Positions 20,285 through 30,243 of a stretch of 64,000 nt of DNA are shown piece after piece. The notes below the pieces were generated by a model that searched no databases, was not told where the DNA came from, and saw only the letters and a list, made by a program, of their open reading frames with translations. A program made the translations under genes and the position numbers. This DNA comes from Wolbachia endosymbiont of Ctenocephalides felis wCfeF (GTDB taxonomy: Bacteria; Pseudomonadota; Alphaproteobacteria; Rickettsiales; Anaplasmataceae), in the NCBI GenBank assembly GCA_028571325.1, contig CP116767.1, positions 649,150 through 713,149 on the forward strand. The letters run 5' to 3'. The number at the start of each line of letters is the position of its first letter. Positions within the stretch are counted from its first letter, which is position 1.

Positions 20285-21556
20285 TCAAAAAGCCCTGCGA
20301 TACCAAAATAAATAAAGAGGTATGCCACTTGCGGTGAATAAGCTCGAAATTAGCAAGGTGTTTACAGGAGTTTCAAGTATCACCCAGCAGCAAAAGATTG
20401 TTGCTATGATACCAATTAAAAGCTTGTAATAATTTCTCTCCTTTACGACAACCTTCAGAAAAGCAAGGCTGCATGCAAGGTAGACAAATAAAAATGAAAC
20501 CACAGAAAAGTCGATAATCGAAGTGATTTGCTGAGCAAAATTGTTGCTTGAAGTGAGAATTAGTAAAACTGCAGTTCCAGCTGAGCTGGTTATTATTCCC
20601 CAAAAGGGAGAACCATGCTTGTTCCTTTTAGCAAAGAATTGCGGCATAAGTTTATCTTCAGCAAGACCAAAAGCAACTCGTCCACTAGATAATACCCAAG
20701 CATTTAAACTACCAACACAAAAAATGGATGCAATTACAGAAATAATCAAATGCCAATTACCAGAGAACATAATTTTTATTGCATCAACATATGGTGCTCT
20801 TGAATTTGCTAAATCATTCCCATTTATTAACCCCATAATCGCGAAATTATTGATAAAATATATAACAGCAACACAGATTGTGCCAAGTACCACAGCTCTT
20901 GGTATAGTTTTGGTCGGGTTATCAACCGACCCTGCAGGTGCTGTTGCCAGTTCAACTCCAACGAAACACCATAAAGTCAAAAGTGTAGAACGGGCAAGAA
21001 TCTGCGATGCTGTAAGACTTGAGATTTCTTCACTTATGATAAAGTTGTTTCTATCGAAAAAAAACAACGCTGCTACAGGTATTGCAAGCAATACAGAAAT
21101 TTTTATAACCGTGAGTAGAAACTCAATGCGCCCAGCAGTAGCTATTCCTCTTAAATTTACTAACGTAATGACTGTAAATAGCAGCAACTCTAAAAGCAAA
21201 CGCATGCTTTGGATATCTTCATGGAAAAATGGTGTAAGATAACCAACACCCACAACTATTAGAGCTGTTGTGCTAACCCAGGAGATTACCCAATATGTCC
21301 AACCAACAAAAAAAGCTGCTGTAGGACCAAAGGCATGTTTTGCATAAACGTGGGGACCTCCGGTCTCTGGAAACTTTGCACATAGCGTAGCAAACACTAG
21401 TGCAAGAGACACAGCACCAGCTCCTGATATTACCCAACTTATGAGGCTATAAGCTCCATATGGAGCAAGGCTAATTGGGAGCATAAAAACCCCAGAGCCA
21501 ATTTGACTACTGATTACTAAAGCAAAAACAGTTAAAAAACCTATTTTATTTGACAC
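20285..21556 (-). CDS. APC-family amino acid permease, copy 1
   Basis: 423-residue inner-membrane protein with about 12 hydrophobic segments. TM1 contains the unwound substrate site SQIGSGVFMLP, characteristic of amino acid-polyamine-organocation transporters, and FPETGGPHVYAKHAFG is conserved in the AdiC/PotE/YjeH-like group. GTG start (SNKIGFL). It is the downstream member of a tandem pair with the gene at 21639-22922, which it matches closely through most of its length. The substrate cannot be assigned. Confidence 0.9.
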   Translation of the reverse strand: MSNKIGFLTVFALVISSQIGSGVFMLPISLAPYGAYSLISWVISGAGAVSLALVFATLCAKFPETGGPHVYAKHAFGPTAAFFVGWTYWVISWVSTTALIVVGVGYLTPFFHEDIQSMRLLLELLLFTVITLVNLRGIATAGRIEFLLTVIKISVLLAIPVAALFFFDRNNFIISEEISSLTASQILARSTLLTLWCFVGVELATAPAGSVDNPTKTIPRAVVLGTICVAVIYFINNFAIMGLINGNDLANSRAPYVDAIKIMFSGNWHLIISVIASIFCVGSLNAWVLSSGRVAFGLAEDKLMPQFFAKRNKHGSPFWGIITSSAGTAVLLILTSSNNFAQQITSIIDFSVVSFLFVYLACSLAFLKVVVKERNYYKLLIGIIATIFCCWVILETPVNTLLISSLFTASGIPLYLFWYRRAF

Positions 21557-21638
21557 AATACCTCTGATTCTATCAACAAAGGCTAGTAGTATAACCTAAC
21601 CCCAAGAGTTTTAACAAATAAAAAATTATGTTTTTGAG

Positions 21639-22922
21639 TTAAGCTTTTAGGAAGGTGGATTTGCGGTACCAAAGTAAATAAATAAGTGCGCTGCTTAGGG
21701 GGAACAGGCCTGACATGAGCAGTGTGCTTATAGGAGTCTCATATATTATCCAGCAACAAAAAAGCACAGCTACACTTCCAATGAATAATTTGCAATAGGT
21801 TTTCTCTTGCACAGTAATCTTGAGAAAGGCAAAACTACATGCTAAATAGACAAATAAATATGAAACTACAGAAACATCAATTATTGAAGTTACTTGCTCT
21901 GCAAAGTTTTTGTTTGACGTCAGAACAAGTAAAACCAATATTCCCAGCGTATTGATTATCATTCCACAAAAAGGGGCATCATGCTTGTTTCTTTTAGCAA
22001 AAAGTCGTGGCATTAACTTATCTTTTGCAAGACCTAAAGCAACTTGTCCATCAGCCAAGAACCAAGCGTTTAGACTACTTGTGGAAACGATAAAAGCAAT
22101 AATGGAAACTATTAAATACCAACTACCAGGTAAAACTATTTTTATCGCATCAACATATGGTGCTTTTGAATTAGCTAGATGATTGCCATTTATCAATCCC
22201 ATGATCGCAAGGCTATTAATAAAATATATGATAGCAACAGAGAACGTACCAAGTACTATTGCTCTTGGTATTGTTTTGCTCGGATCCTTAACTGATTCTG
22301 CAGATGCTGTTACTGTTTCAAGCCCGATAAAGCACCATAAAGTGAGCAATGAAGAGCGAGCAAAAATTTGAGATATCGTAAGATTTGACACTTCCTCGCT
22401 TACAAAGAAATTATTTCTATCAAAGAAAAATAGTGTTGCTATTGGTATTGCAAACAATATGGTGATTTTGATAATCATCAGTATAAGCTCAACGTGTCCA
22501 ACGGTAGTTATCCCTCTTAAGTTTATTAGCATGATAGCTAAAATTAGTGTTATCTCTAAAAGCAACCGTATGTTTTGCATATCATTATGAAAAAGTGGAG
22601 CTAAATAGCCGATACTTGCAACTGTTACAGCTGTTGAACCAACCCATGAGCTTGCCCAATATGTCCAGCCAACAAAAAAAGCTGCTGTAGAGCCAAAAGT
22701 ATGCTTCACATAAACGTGAGGACCACCTGTTTCTGGAAATTTTGCACAGAGTAAGGCAAAGACCAAAGCGAAAGATATAGCACCAAACCCTGATATCACC
22801 CAGCTTATAAGGCTATAAGCGCCGTATGGTGCAAGGCTGATTGGAAGCATAAAAATTCCAGAGCCAATTTGACTACTAATCACTAAGGCAAGAACAGCCA
22901 AAAACCCTATTTTATTTGACAC
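21639..22922 (-). CDS. APC-family amino acid permease, copy 2
   Basis: 427 residues, the same 12-TM layout as its neighbor. The N-terminal motif SQIGSGIFMLPISLAPYGAYSLISW is nearly identical, and FPETGGPHVYVKHTFG is retained. GTG start (SNKIGFL). The two genes arose by tandem duplication and have diverged mainly in the middle and the C-terminal TM segments, which could reflect different substrates. They may form one transcription unit (82-bp gap). Confidence 0.9.
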   Translation of the reverse strand: MSNKIGFLAVLALVISSQIGSGIFMLPISLAPYGAYSLISWVISGFGAISFALVFALLCAKFPETGGPHVYVKHTFGSTAAFFVGWTYWASSWVGSTAVTVASIGYLAPLFHNDMQNIRLLLEITLILAIMLINLRGITTVGHVELILMIIKITILFAIPIATLFFFDRNNFFVSEEVSNLTISQIFARSSLLTLWCFIGLETVTASAESVKDPSKTIPRAIVLGTFSVAIIYFINSLAIMGLINGNHLANSKAPYVDAIKIVLPGSWYLIVSIIAFIVSTSSLNAWFLADGQVALGLAKDKLMPRLFAKRNKHDAPFCGMIINTLGILVLLVLTSNKNFAEQVTSIIDVSVVSYLFVYLACSFAFLKITVQEKTYCKLFIGSVAVLFCCWIIYETPISTLLMSGLFPLSSALIYLLWYRKSTFLKA

Positions 22923-23167
22923 AATAGCTTTTAATTTTTATCTGAATGGATTAACAATATAACCGAAGCTCAGAAATTTCAATCGATCTTTATAAAAGCT
23001 TGCATTTTTCTATAAGTATGCCATAATAAATTATTCTGTTAGTCATTGAGTGAAGGTTAAGAAGGTTTTTGGTTATTTGTGGGTATGTTTATACCCAAGT
23101 TGACAAGAAGACATAACTTTATTATAATAAGTATTTATTAATTTAATCTTAATTTAATGGGGTATTT

Positions 23168-23965
23168 ATGGTAGTAAGTGATAGTGTTTTAAAAAGGTAT
23201 GCATTAGCCTATATAAAAAAATCTGGTGGTAATCGTAATGTTAAAGAATTTTTACACTCTTGTAATACGCAAAACATCACAGATTGGGATGAGGATAAGT
23301 TTGCAAAGGTATATGAAGAATTTATTAGGAACCAAAATCTAAACAATGGACAAAACATAGGAAGCGGGAGAAATGTATACAACGAGAGGAATATCGGTCA
23401 ACTTGCAGGCACTCAGAATGTACATATACACGTGCACAATAGGGGTTTAGATCTTTGGGATTTTTTACTATTACAATGTTGTTTCAATTCTCTATTCGGT
23501 GGGCGTGGCCACACTACTAATATAACAAATATTAACTATGGTAATAACGGTCATCAAAGCAGAGCAGATAAGAGCGAAGATAGAAAGTTACTGGCTTTAG
23601 GTATAGTAATTGCGGTTGTGTGTGCTGCTTTCCATGGTCTTATGTGCTATTTCTATTATAGTAGCAAAAAAGAGGCTAGAAAATCGGACAAAATAGATTA
23701 TCTGGATGATCGACTCAAGATGTTCAGAAATATAGAACTTGCGGTTAGTGCTATTTCTCTGGCAGCTTTGATATTTTGCGCCGTTAATCCAGTTTTACCA
23801 GAATTTGGTCTGGCTATTCTTGGTGTTAATTTCCTTGTATGTCTTGCTGGTGGCGTAGCCTTTCATATGAAGCATCAGGAAGAGTCAGAGAACATTGAAA
23901 AGGCTAAGACAGCGGTAGAAAGTTGTAAAGCTAGCGCATATTATAGTAACTACAATACAGTTTGA
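23168..23965 (+). CDS. Hypothetical membrane protein
   Basis: 265 residues, no recognised family. The N-terminal ~70 residues look like a small helical domain (VLKRYALAYIKKSGGNRNVKEF), followed by a Gly/Asn-rich section with NGQNIGSGRN repeats and a His-rich VHIHVHN strand. Membrane segments lie near 140-165 and 190-235, separated by a charged loop. The ATG has GGGG six bases upstream. Isolated between divergent neighbors; likely Wolbachia-specific. Confidence 0.65.
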   Translation: MVVSDSVLKRYALAYIKKSGGNRNVKEFLHSCNTQNITDWDEDKFAKVYEEFIRNQNLNNGQNIGSGRNVYNERNIGQLAGTQNVHIHVHNRGLDLWDFLLLQCCFNSLFGGRGHTTNITNINYGNNGHQSRADKSEDRKLLALGIVIAVVCAAFHGLMCYFYYSSKKEARKSDKIDYLDDRLKMFRNIELAVSAISLAALIFCAVNPVLPEFGLAILGVNFLVCLAGGVAFHMKHQEESENIEKAKTAVESCKASAYYSNYNTV

Positions 23966-24112
23966 AGTTATAAGTTAGACTTTCATTTTGAACATCGGTA
24001 GCTGCAACATAAGTTGCACAGCTAGTGCGGTTCTCGTCATACCGCGATTCATTCGCGGTATCTGACGTATGTTCCACTAACAAGCAGTGGAATGACGGTA
24101 GCTATAAACGTT

Positions 24113-24562
24113 AAGAAATTTACCAAGCGAAGAAAAAAGCAAAAGAAGCCCCGGTCGATGGCTAATTATTTATATGTACCTCAAATATCGGCGTTTTTAT
24201 TCTCAGCGCTACGATTCAGCTATTTTTAAATGCAAATAACCTAAACTGTAAACGTTAAGAAATTTACTAAGCAGGAAAAAAAGGCAAAAAAACTCTGAGG
24301 CAGCTAGCATTCAAATTCTCCCTTGTCTATTTGACGTTCTATACTGTCTTAAACGACTTATAAGCGCGTTTCAGCTTGTATAGGCAAAAACCAGAAGTTT
24401 TAAAAAGACGTGAGGTGCACATAGTGCAAAAATTTAAACATGAAACGCCAAATACCCTAAGTTTTTTGTCATTAACCTGCACAGATTGCGAAGATAAATA
24501 AATAGCTTCAGTCTCATTATAAGGGTAACGGCGAAGGTTGTCAAGTAGTTTTTTTATGTCGG
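24113..24562 (-). repeat. Interspersed repeat A, copy 3 (inverted)
   Basis: Reverse-complement match to copies at 3775 and 12395. It ends at CGAAGGTTGTCAAGTAG followed by a T-run near 24553. Just before it, 24040-24110 has two small palindromes (ACCGCGATTCATTCGCGGT and a CCACTAACAAGCAGTGG). The stretch between genes (23966-24635) contains nothing else I can support. Confidence 0.8.
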
Positions 24563-24635
24563 AACTCTTGAACAAGTTTTTGTTCCTCATGAGTAAATTA
24601 ATGCTATTCTTTTATTACTGGTCTGAAGTTTTTTT

Positions 24636-27600
24636 ATGTTTATACACTTGCGTGTTCACAGTGTTTATTCACTGCTTGAGAGTTCGGTCAAAATTGAGGA
24701 GCTGAGTAGCCTTTGTTTGCGGAATAAAATGCCCGCAGCTGCGATAACTGATTCAGGTAACTTATTTGGCTCACTCGAATTTGCAGAATATGCGGCAAAT
24801 AGGGGAATACAGCTAATAATAGGATGCAATATTATAGTTCGACGCTCAGAACAAAATCTACCCATATTATTACTTGCAAAAAGTGAGCAAGGGTACACTA
24901 ATTTGGTCACTTTGGTGAGCGAGTCCTTTAGAAAGCGCGAAAATAGCAGCGATATTCCTTATGTTGATTTTGATGAGCTATTAAATTTAAATTCAGGCCT
25001 AATCGCCTTAACTGGTGGATATGACGGCATATTGGCTCAACTGTTGTTGAAGCAAGATAAAGAAACGATAAAAAGACTGCTCTCAGCATTCAATGGTCAT
25101 TTATACGTTGAATTGCAGCGTCATGGGCTTAGTAAAGAGTTGGAGCTTGAAGAAACCTTAATAGACTTTGCTTACCAGCACGATATACCGCTGGTTGCAA
25201 CGAATGATGTATTTTTTCCCAACAGGTCTGACTATGAAGCTTATGATATATTAACGTGCATATCAGAAGGAAGTTATGCTCTCGAGAATAACAGGAAAAA
25301 GCTAACCACTGAGCATTATTTCAAATCTGTGGCGGAAATGGAGGAGCTATTTAGCGATATTCCCGAAGCTATTTATAACACCTCAGTGGTAGCTAGAAGG
25401 TGCTCTTACATGCCAAGAAGTAGGCAGCCTATTTTGCCTAAATTTCCTTGTCGAGAGAATAAAACTGAGAATGAAGAACTGAAGGAACAGGCAACTGCGG
25501 GGTTGGAACTTCGTATTGCACAATCTTCTTCTGTCATTCCAGCGCGTGACGCTGGAATCCAGGAAAAAAGAAATATGGATCCCAGTGTCAGCTACTTGGA
25601 TGACACCCATGATGTTGATTTTAAGCAATACTACGATCGGCTAAGTTACGAACTAAGCGTAATAACTTCAATGAACTACGCTGGCTACTTTTTGATAGTT
25701 TCTGATTTCATTCGTTGGAGCAAAGCAAATGGCATTCCAGTTGGTCCAGGAAGAGGTTCTGGTGCTGGATCAATTGTTGCTTGGGCGCTGCAGATTACAG
25801 ATCTTGATCCAATAAAATTTGGTCTGATCTTTGAAAGATTTTTAAATCCTGATCGTATATCAATGCCCGACTTTGACATTGATTTCTGCCAGGAAAAGAG
25901 GGATTTAGTTATTGACTATGTTCGTAAGAAGTACGGTTATGTTGCTCAAATAATCACTTTTGGAAAATTACAGGCAAGAGCTGTGCTGCGCGATGTTGGC
26001 AGGGTATTGCAGATGCCTTACGCTCAGGTGGATAAAATATCTAAGATGGTTCCGTTTAACCCGGTAAACCCTGTAACTTTATCACAAGCGATAGAGCTTG
26101 ATCAAAATCTGCAGAAAGAAAGGGATAGCGATGAAGTAATTGCAAAACTCCTTGATATCTCTCTTAAGCTTGAGGGGATATATCGTCACGTTTCAACTCA
26201 TGCGGCTGGAATTGTGATATGCGATCAAAAGTTGGAAAATTTTGTTCCTGTTTATTATGATCCAAATTCGGCTCTGCCAATTACTCAATACAGCATGAAA
26301 TATGTGGAGAAAGCTGGGCTAATAAAGTTTGACTTTCTCGGACTTGGTACACTGACGCTGATAGATCATGTATGTCGTTTAATTAATCGTAATGAAAGAA
26401 AAATTGATATTTCTTTGATTCCTTTGGATGATCAGAGAACCTATGAAATGCTTTCAAGAGGTGATTCAATTGGAGTGTTCCAGCTTGAAAGTTCGGGAAT
26501 GAGAGAAGCTTTAATCAAGCTAAGACCAGACTGTATTGAAGATATCATCGCTTTGATTTCTCTTTATCGTCCAGGGCCGATGGATAACATTCCAACTTAT
26601 ATTGCAAGAAAGCACGGGCTTGAAAAGCCAGATTATATTCATCCATTACTCGAGGGGGTATTAAAAGAAACATTTGGAGTAATAATCTACCAAGAGCAGG
26701 TGATGGAAATAGCGCGTATTCTCTCTGGATATAGCTTAGCTGAAGCAGATCTACTGAGACGTGCTATGGGTAAGAAAATCAAAGAAGAGATGGATAAACA
26801 GCACGAACTTTTCATCCAAGGAGCAACGAAAAATGGTGTTGATTATGATAGGGCAAGTTATATTTTTGACCTTGTTGCAAAATTTGCTGGTTATGGATTT
26901 AATAAATCTCACGCAGCCGCATATGCAGTGATATCTTACCAAACAGCTTACCTTAAGGCTAACTATCCGTTGGAGTTTTTCACAGCCTTGATGAATCTGA
27001 ATATCGATGACAGAGACAAACTGAATTTATTTTATCATGCTGCAAAATTCAGTGGAGTTTCTGTTCTTTCACCTGATATAAACAAATCTAAAGCTGAATT
27101 TTCAATAGAGGGTGAGCGCATACGCTACGGCATTGCTGCTTTGCGTAATGTTGGTTTTTCTATAGCAGAAGGAATAGTGAACACACGTTCAAGCGCTTAT
27201 AAGGACATATGGGAATTTATTCAAAATTCGGGGCATATAATAAATAAAAGAGCATTAGAAAGCCTAATTAAGGCTGGAGCATGTGATAGTGTGCATCAAA
27301 ACAGAAAGCAGCTATACGAGTCAATAGACACATTGATTTACTTTGCAAATAAAAATAGGCAGGATAAGGAATCGAATCAAGCTGTTTTGTTTGGAAATCT
27401 TAATGTCCTCAAGCCAAAACTTGAGGATGTAGAAGACTTCAATGAAGAGGAAAATTTAGAACATGAGTTATTTTCGCTGGGATTTTACTTAACTAATCAC
27501 CCACTTGAGAAATTTAGGGCCCTTTTGAGAAAATTAGATATTGGATTTATCGGAGAGAGTAAGACGACAAAAACTGCTGGCGTAATATTAAATGCACGTA

Positions 27601-28052
27601 TGAGAACTTCAGAGCGCGGAAGATTTGTTATACTCACGCTTTCTGATCCCCATAATGTTTCTGAAATAGCATTCTATAATAACGAAATAATAGAGGAAAA
27701 AAGAAACTTATTTTCGCCCGGAACGTTTGTGATAATTGATCTTGAGGCTTCGGAGAATACGACAAGACTAGCAGGAAAGGGTATATCTGAATTTACGGAA
27801 AGGATCACTTCTGTAATGAAGAGGTTGGTGTTAACTGGATGTGCGGATTCACAAACAGCTGCTATGGAATTAAGTTCGGTGCTGAAAGATGGAGGCAGAA
27901 CCAAAATCATGCTGGAACTTCTGCTTGAAAAGCATAAAGTGAGTATCTTGTTGCCAGGTGCATATTCAATCACCCCTCAAGCTGTTTGTGAGATATCCAA
28001 TTTAAGCTGGATTAAAGGCATAGAAATTGATACAAATAGCTTGCTTATATAA
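24636..28052 (+). CDS. dnaE: DNA polymerase III alpha subunit DnaE
   Basis: Replicative polymerase, 1138 residues. The PHP domain is at the N-terminus (FIHLRVHSVYSLLESS), with GPGRGSGAGSIVAW, the catalytic MPDFDIDF (Asp 412 and 414), FDFLGLGTLTLID, RPGPMDNIPTYI, GVIIYQEQVM and FNKSHAAAYA. An OB-fold and C-terminal region follow. Residues ~299-324 are an in-frame palindromic-element insertion lying between the PHP domain and the palm. Start ATG lacks a strong ribosome site. No other subunit gene is nearby. Confidence 0.97.
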   Translation: MFIHLRVHSVYSLLESSVKIEELSSLCLRNKMPAAAITDSGNLFGSLEFAEYAANRGIQLIIGCNIIVRRSEQNLPILLLAKSEQGYTNLVTLVSESFRKRENSSDIPYVDFDELLNLNSGLIALTGGYDGILAQLLLKQDKETIKRLLSAFNGHLYVELQRHGLSKELELEETLIDFAYQHDIPLVATNDVFFPNRSDYEAYDILTCISEGSYALENNRKKLTTEHYFKSVAEMEELFSDIPEAIYNTSVVARRCSYMPRSRQPILPKFPCRENKTENEELKEQATAGLELRIAQSSSVIPARDAGIQEKRNMDPSVSYLDDTHDVDFKQYYDRLSYELSVITSMNYAGYFLIVSDFIRWSKANGIPVGPGRGSGAGSIVAWALQITDLDPIKFGLIFERFLNPDRISMPDFDIDFCQEKRDLVIDYVRKKYGYVAQIITFGKLQARAVLRDVGRVLQMPYAQVDKISKMVPFNPVNPVTLSQAIELDQNLQKERDSDEVIAKLLDISLKLEGIYRHVSTHAAGIVICDQKLENFVPVYYDPNSALPITQYSMKYVEKAGLIKFDFLGLGTLTLIDHVCRLINRNERKIDISLIPLDDQRTYEMLSRGDSIGVFQLESSGMREALIKLRPDCIEDIIALISLYRPGPMDNIPTYIARKHGLEKPDYIHPLLEGVLKETFGVIIYQEQVMEIARILSGYSLAEADLLRRAMGKKIKEEMDKQHELFIQGATKNGVDYDRASYIFDLVAKFAGYGFNKSHAAAYAVISYQTAYLKANYPLEFFTALMNLNIDDRDKLNLFYHAAKFSGVSVLSPDINKSKAEFSIEGERIRYGIAALRNVGFSIAEGIVNTRSSAYKDIWEFIQNSGHIINKRALESLIKAGACDSVHQNRKQLYESIDTLIYFANKNRQDKESNQAVLFGNLNVLKPKLEDVEDFNEEENLEHELFSLGFYLTNHPLEKFRALLRKLDIGFIGESKTTKTAGVILNARMRTSERGRFVILTLSDPHNVSEIAFYNNEIIEEKRNLFSPGTFVIIDLEASENTTRLAGKGISEFTERITSVMKRLVLTGCADSQTAAMELSSVLKDGGRTKIMLELLLEKHKVSILLPGAYSITPQAVCEISNLSWIKGIEIDTNSLLI
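25531..25607 (+). repeat. Palindromic element inserted in frame within dnaE
   Basis: CTGTCATTCCAGCGCGTGAC, then GCTGGAATCCAGG, and GGATCCCAGTGTCAGC... ATGACACCC are the same building blocks found in intergenic palindromes at 6680, 12882 and 34948. The reading frame stays open and encodes about 26 residues (SVIPARDAGIQ...SYLDDTH) not expected in DnaE. Confidence 0.8.
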
Positions 28053-28100
28053 AAAAGCTTTATATAATGAAATATTTAATCGGTATTAAAGGAAAGTATA

Positions 28101-28874
28101 GTGAATCTTTATGAATTTACTTTTATAGCACAACAGGGCTTATTACAGCAAGAAGTAGAAGAAATGATCCAAGAGCTAGGTGTTTTATTGAAGAACATTA
28201 AAGCAGATATTATGCTTCAGCAAATCAAGGGCATCCTAAATGACAAGCCCACGAAACAGGAGTCAGAGGTGCGTGCTAAAAACATTCAAGAAAGTTTAGT
28301 TGATTATTCTAATTTTTTGGAAGGTTTTGCAAAAATTCTATGGGTCGAATTAGAAAAAGATCTCTCAAATTTGAAAGAAGTGAAGTTGCAAATTAACAAA
28401 GAATTGAAAAACGACCTGGAAGGTCTGGGAATAACACAAGATTTTATAAAACTTCCAGAGGGTGATAAGCAAATTGCTAAGGGTGCATTTATTCGCAATA
28501 CAATAAATGCTTTAAAGGAAAATATTTCAGAGCATCTAATAAAGATTTTTCAAGAGGTTTTAACAAGTTCCAAAGTAACAGATCAAAACCGATTGAGTAA
28601 AGCATTAGAGGCGCTTTTAGGAAGTGTTGAAGCTTCAGGATTGATAAAGTATGAATATTGGGGTCTATTAGACTTCGCGTATCCGATAAATAAGATGAAG
28701 AGTGGTCATTATTCTATAATGTGCGTGAGTTCTACTCCAAGTATTATGGATGAATTTGCGCGTAGAGTAAAGCTTAACGAAAATATCATTCGCCACTTGT
28801 CTGTTCGGGTTGATAAATTTTTTGAAGGTAAATCTTATATGATGAATAAAGAAGTTGAGGAGCAAAGCGCATAA
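28101..28874 (+). CDS. rpsF: 30S ribosomal protein S6 with a large internal insertion
   Basis: The ends match S6: MNLYEFTFIAQQG at the N-terminus and IKYEYWGLLDFAYPINKMKSGHY ... NENIIRHLSVR from residue ~182 on. S6 usually has 95-130 residues; this one has 257, because about 140 residues (~37-180) of charged, helical sequence are inserted where helix 1 normally connects to strand 2. GTG start with AAGGAAAG upstream. First gene of rpsF-rpsR-rplI; its TAA overlaps the rpsR ATG by one base. Confidence 0.9.
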   Translation: MNLYEFTFIAQQGLLQQEVEEMIQELGVLLKNIKADIMLQQIKGILNDKPTKQESEVRAKNIQESLVDYSNFLEGFAKILWVELEKDLSNLKEVKLQINKELKNDLEGLGITQDFIKLPEGDKQIAKGAFIRNTINALKENISEHLIKIFQEVLTSSKVTDQNRLSKALEALLGSVEASGLIKYEYWGLLDFAYPINKMKSGHYSIMCVSSTPSIMDEFARRVKLNENIIRHLSVRVDKFFEGKSYMMNKEVEEQSA

Positions 28875-29149
28875 TGACAAGAAAACGAAGTAATTTTAAT
28901 GATTCTTATGTATCTGTAAATAACAGGACTGGGTTTAGGCGTTCTAAAGTTTGTCCTCTTGCTGCGCTGGGAGATGAAGAAATAGATTATAAGAATACGG
29001 ATTTATTATCCAAATATGTCTCTGACTATGGTAGAATATTACCTAGAAGATTAACAGGTGTGTGTGCAAAAAAGCAGAGGAAATTGCGCTTAGAAATCAT
29101 AAGGGCACGTTTTTTATCTCGTATTCCTTACTGTACTAAAAAAGTTTAG
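28874..29149 (+). CDS. rpsR: 30S ribosomal protein S18
   Basis: 91 residues. The S18 core is clear: IDYKNTDLLSKYVSDYGRILPRRLTGVCAKKQRKL. It binds next to S6 on the platform of the small subunit. Translationally coupled to rpsF (TAATG). Confidence 0.97.
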   Translation: MTRKRSNFNDSYVSVNNRTGFRRSKVCPLAALGDEEIDYKNTDLLSKYVSDYGRILPRRLTGVCAKKQRKLRLEIIRARFLSRIPYCTKKV

Positions 29150-29156
29150 GTAATTT

Positions 29157-29699
29157 ATGTTGGTAATTTTAAAGGAAAATATAAGGACTCTTGGTAAATT
29201 AGGCGAAATTGTGAAGGTAAAGCCTGGCTATGCACGCAATTTTCTTTTTCCGCAAAAGAAGGCGGTTAAAGCTACTAAGGAGAGTATAGCAAAACTGGAG
29301 GAGCAGCGTTCCTTTTTAGAAGAGGAGAACATAAGAAAATTGAATTTGGCAAAAGAGCTAGCAGCGTCTCTTGCTGGTAAGTTTGTGGTGTTAGTAAAGC
29401 AAGCTTCCGAGGATGGCAAAATTTTTGGTTCTATAACAACAAGAGAAATTGCAAAATCTTTGTTGCAGGAGTGTGAAATTGATCACCGTAAAATATCCTT
29501 TAATGGAGTAAAAATAAGAAACTTAGGTGAGTATCAAGTGGGTGTAGAACTTCACAGTGAGGTAGTGGTACCAGTCGCTGTTCATGTTGTGAGGTCAGAA
29601 ACAGATGCGCATGAGTTAAGACAGGTAAAATTACAAAGCCAAAAGTCACAGCAACAAGAGAGTCAGACTGCAGAGCAAGAAGACATAAACGATAAGTAA
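29157..29699 (+). CDS. rplI: 50S ribosomal protein L9
   Basis: 180 residues. The N-terminal domain carries the L9 signature (LGKLGEIVKVKPGYARNFLFP), followed by the long central helix and the C-terminal RNA-binding domain (DGKIFGSITTREIA). A Gln/Glu-rich tail of ~25 residues extends beyond the usual end. Third gene of the S6-S18-L9 operon, 7 bases after rpsR. Confidence 0.96.
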   Translation: MLVILKENIRTLGKLGEIVKVKPGYARNFLFPQKKAVKATKESIAKLEEQRSFLEEENIRKLNLAKELAASLAGKFVVLVKQASEDGKIFGSITTREIAKSLLQECEIDHRKISFNGVKIRNLGEYQVGVELHSEVVVPVAVHVVRSETDAHELRQVKLQSQKSQQQESQTAEQEDINDK

Positions 29700-30243
29700 C
29701 CCCTTTCTTATCATCCCGATCCAACTAGCTGACACTTGAAGTTGCTTGCGCTGCTTTATCTTTTCTCGAATGAATCATTGCTAATTCATTAATATACTCT
29801 ATTAAAAATTTAGATAACACAATCATTGATTAAGCCATAAAATAATGAGTCAATTAGTAAATTTTTCGTTAAAGGTGTCGGCCAAAAGCCGCTCTGGGCA
29901 AGGTTTTGCGGGTGGGTTTTGCAGCAAGCAAAAATGTGTTTGCATAATGCCTCATAGCAGGCTATAATAGATACAATATCAGATACTTAACAAAGAAAAA
30001 AGGAAAAGCAATAGTTGGGGAAAAATCAATGCTCACAAGGATAAATTTAAAGAGACAGGCGTTAAAAGAGGTTGAAAATCTCGAAATAAATAGAGAAGAT
30101 ATTATTGAAAGGTTGTACAATATATGATATAATACATAACATAAAACTTTATAAAAGTTTATTGACAACTTAACGATTAAGACTTATTAAATATTTGGTG
30201 ATGTAAAATTGAATTAGTGATGAATATCAAAGGGGTAAAAATA
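29700..30243. other. Noncoding spacer with one possible 32-codon frame
   Basis: No established gene. A GATAAG/CTTATC inverted repeat at ~29692-29712 lies at the end of rplI but has no T-run. An ATG frame at 30029-30127 encodes 32 residues (RINLKRQALKEVENLEINRE in its middle) that look protein-like and may be a gene remnant. The section before 30217 is AT-rich and could hold the promoter of the next gene. Confidence 0.35.
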
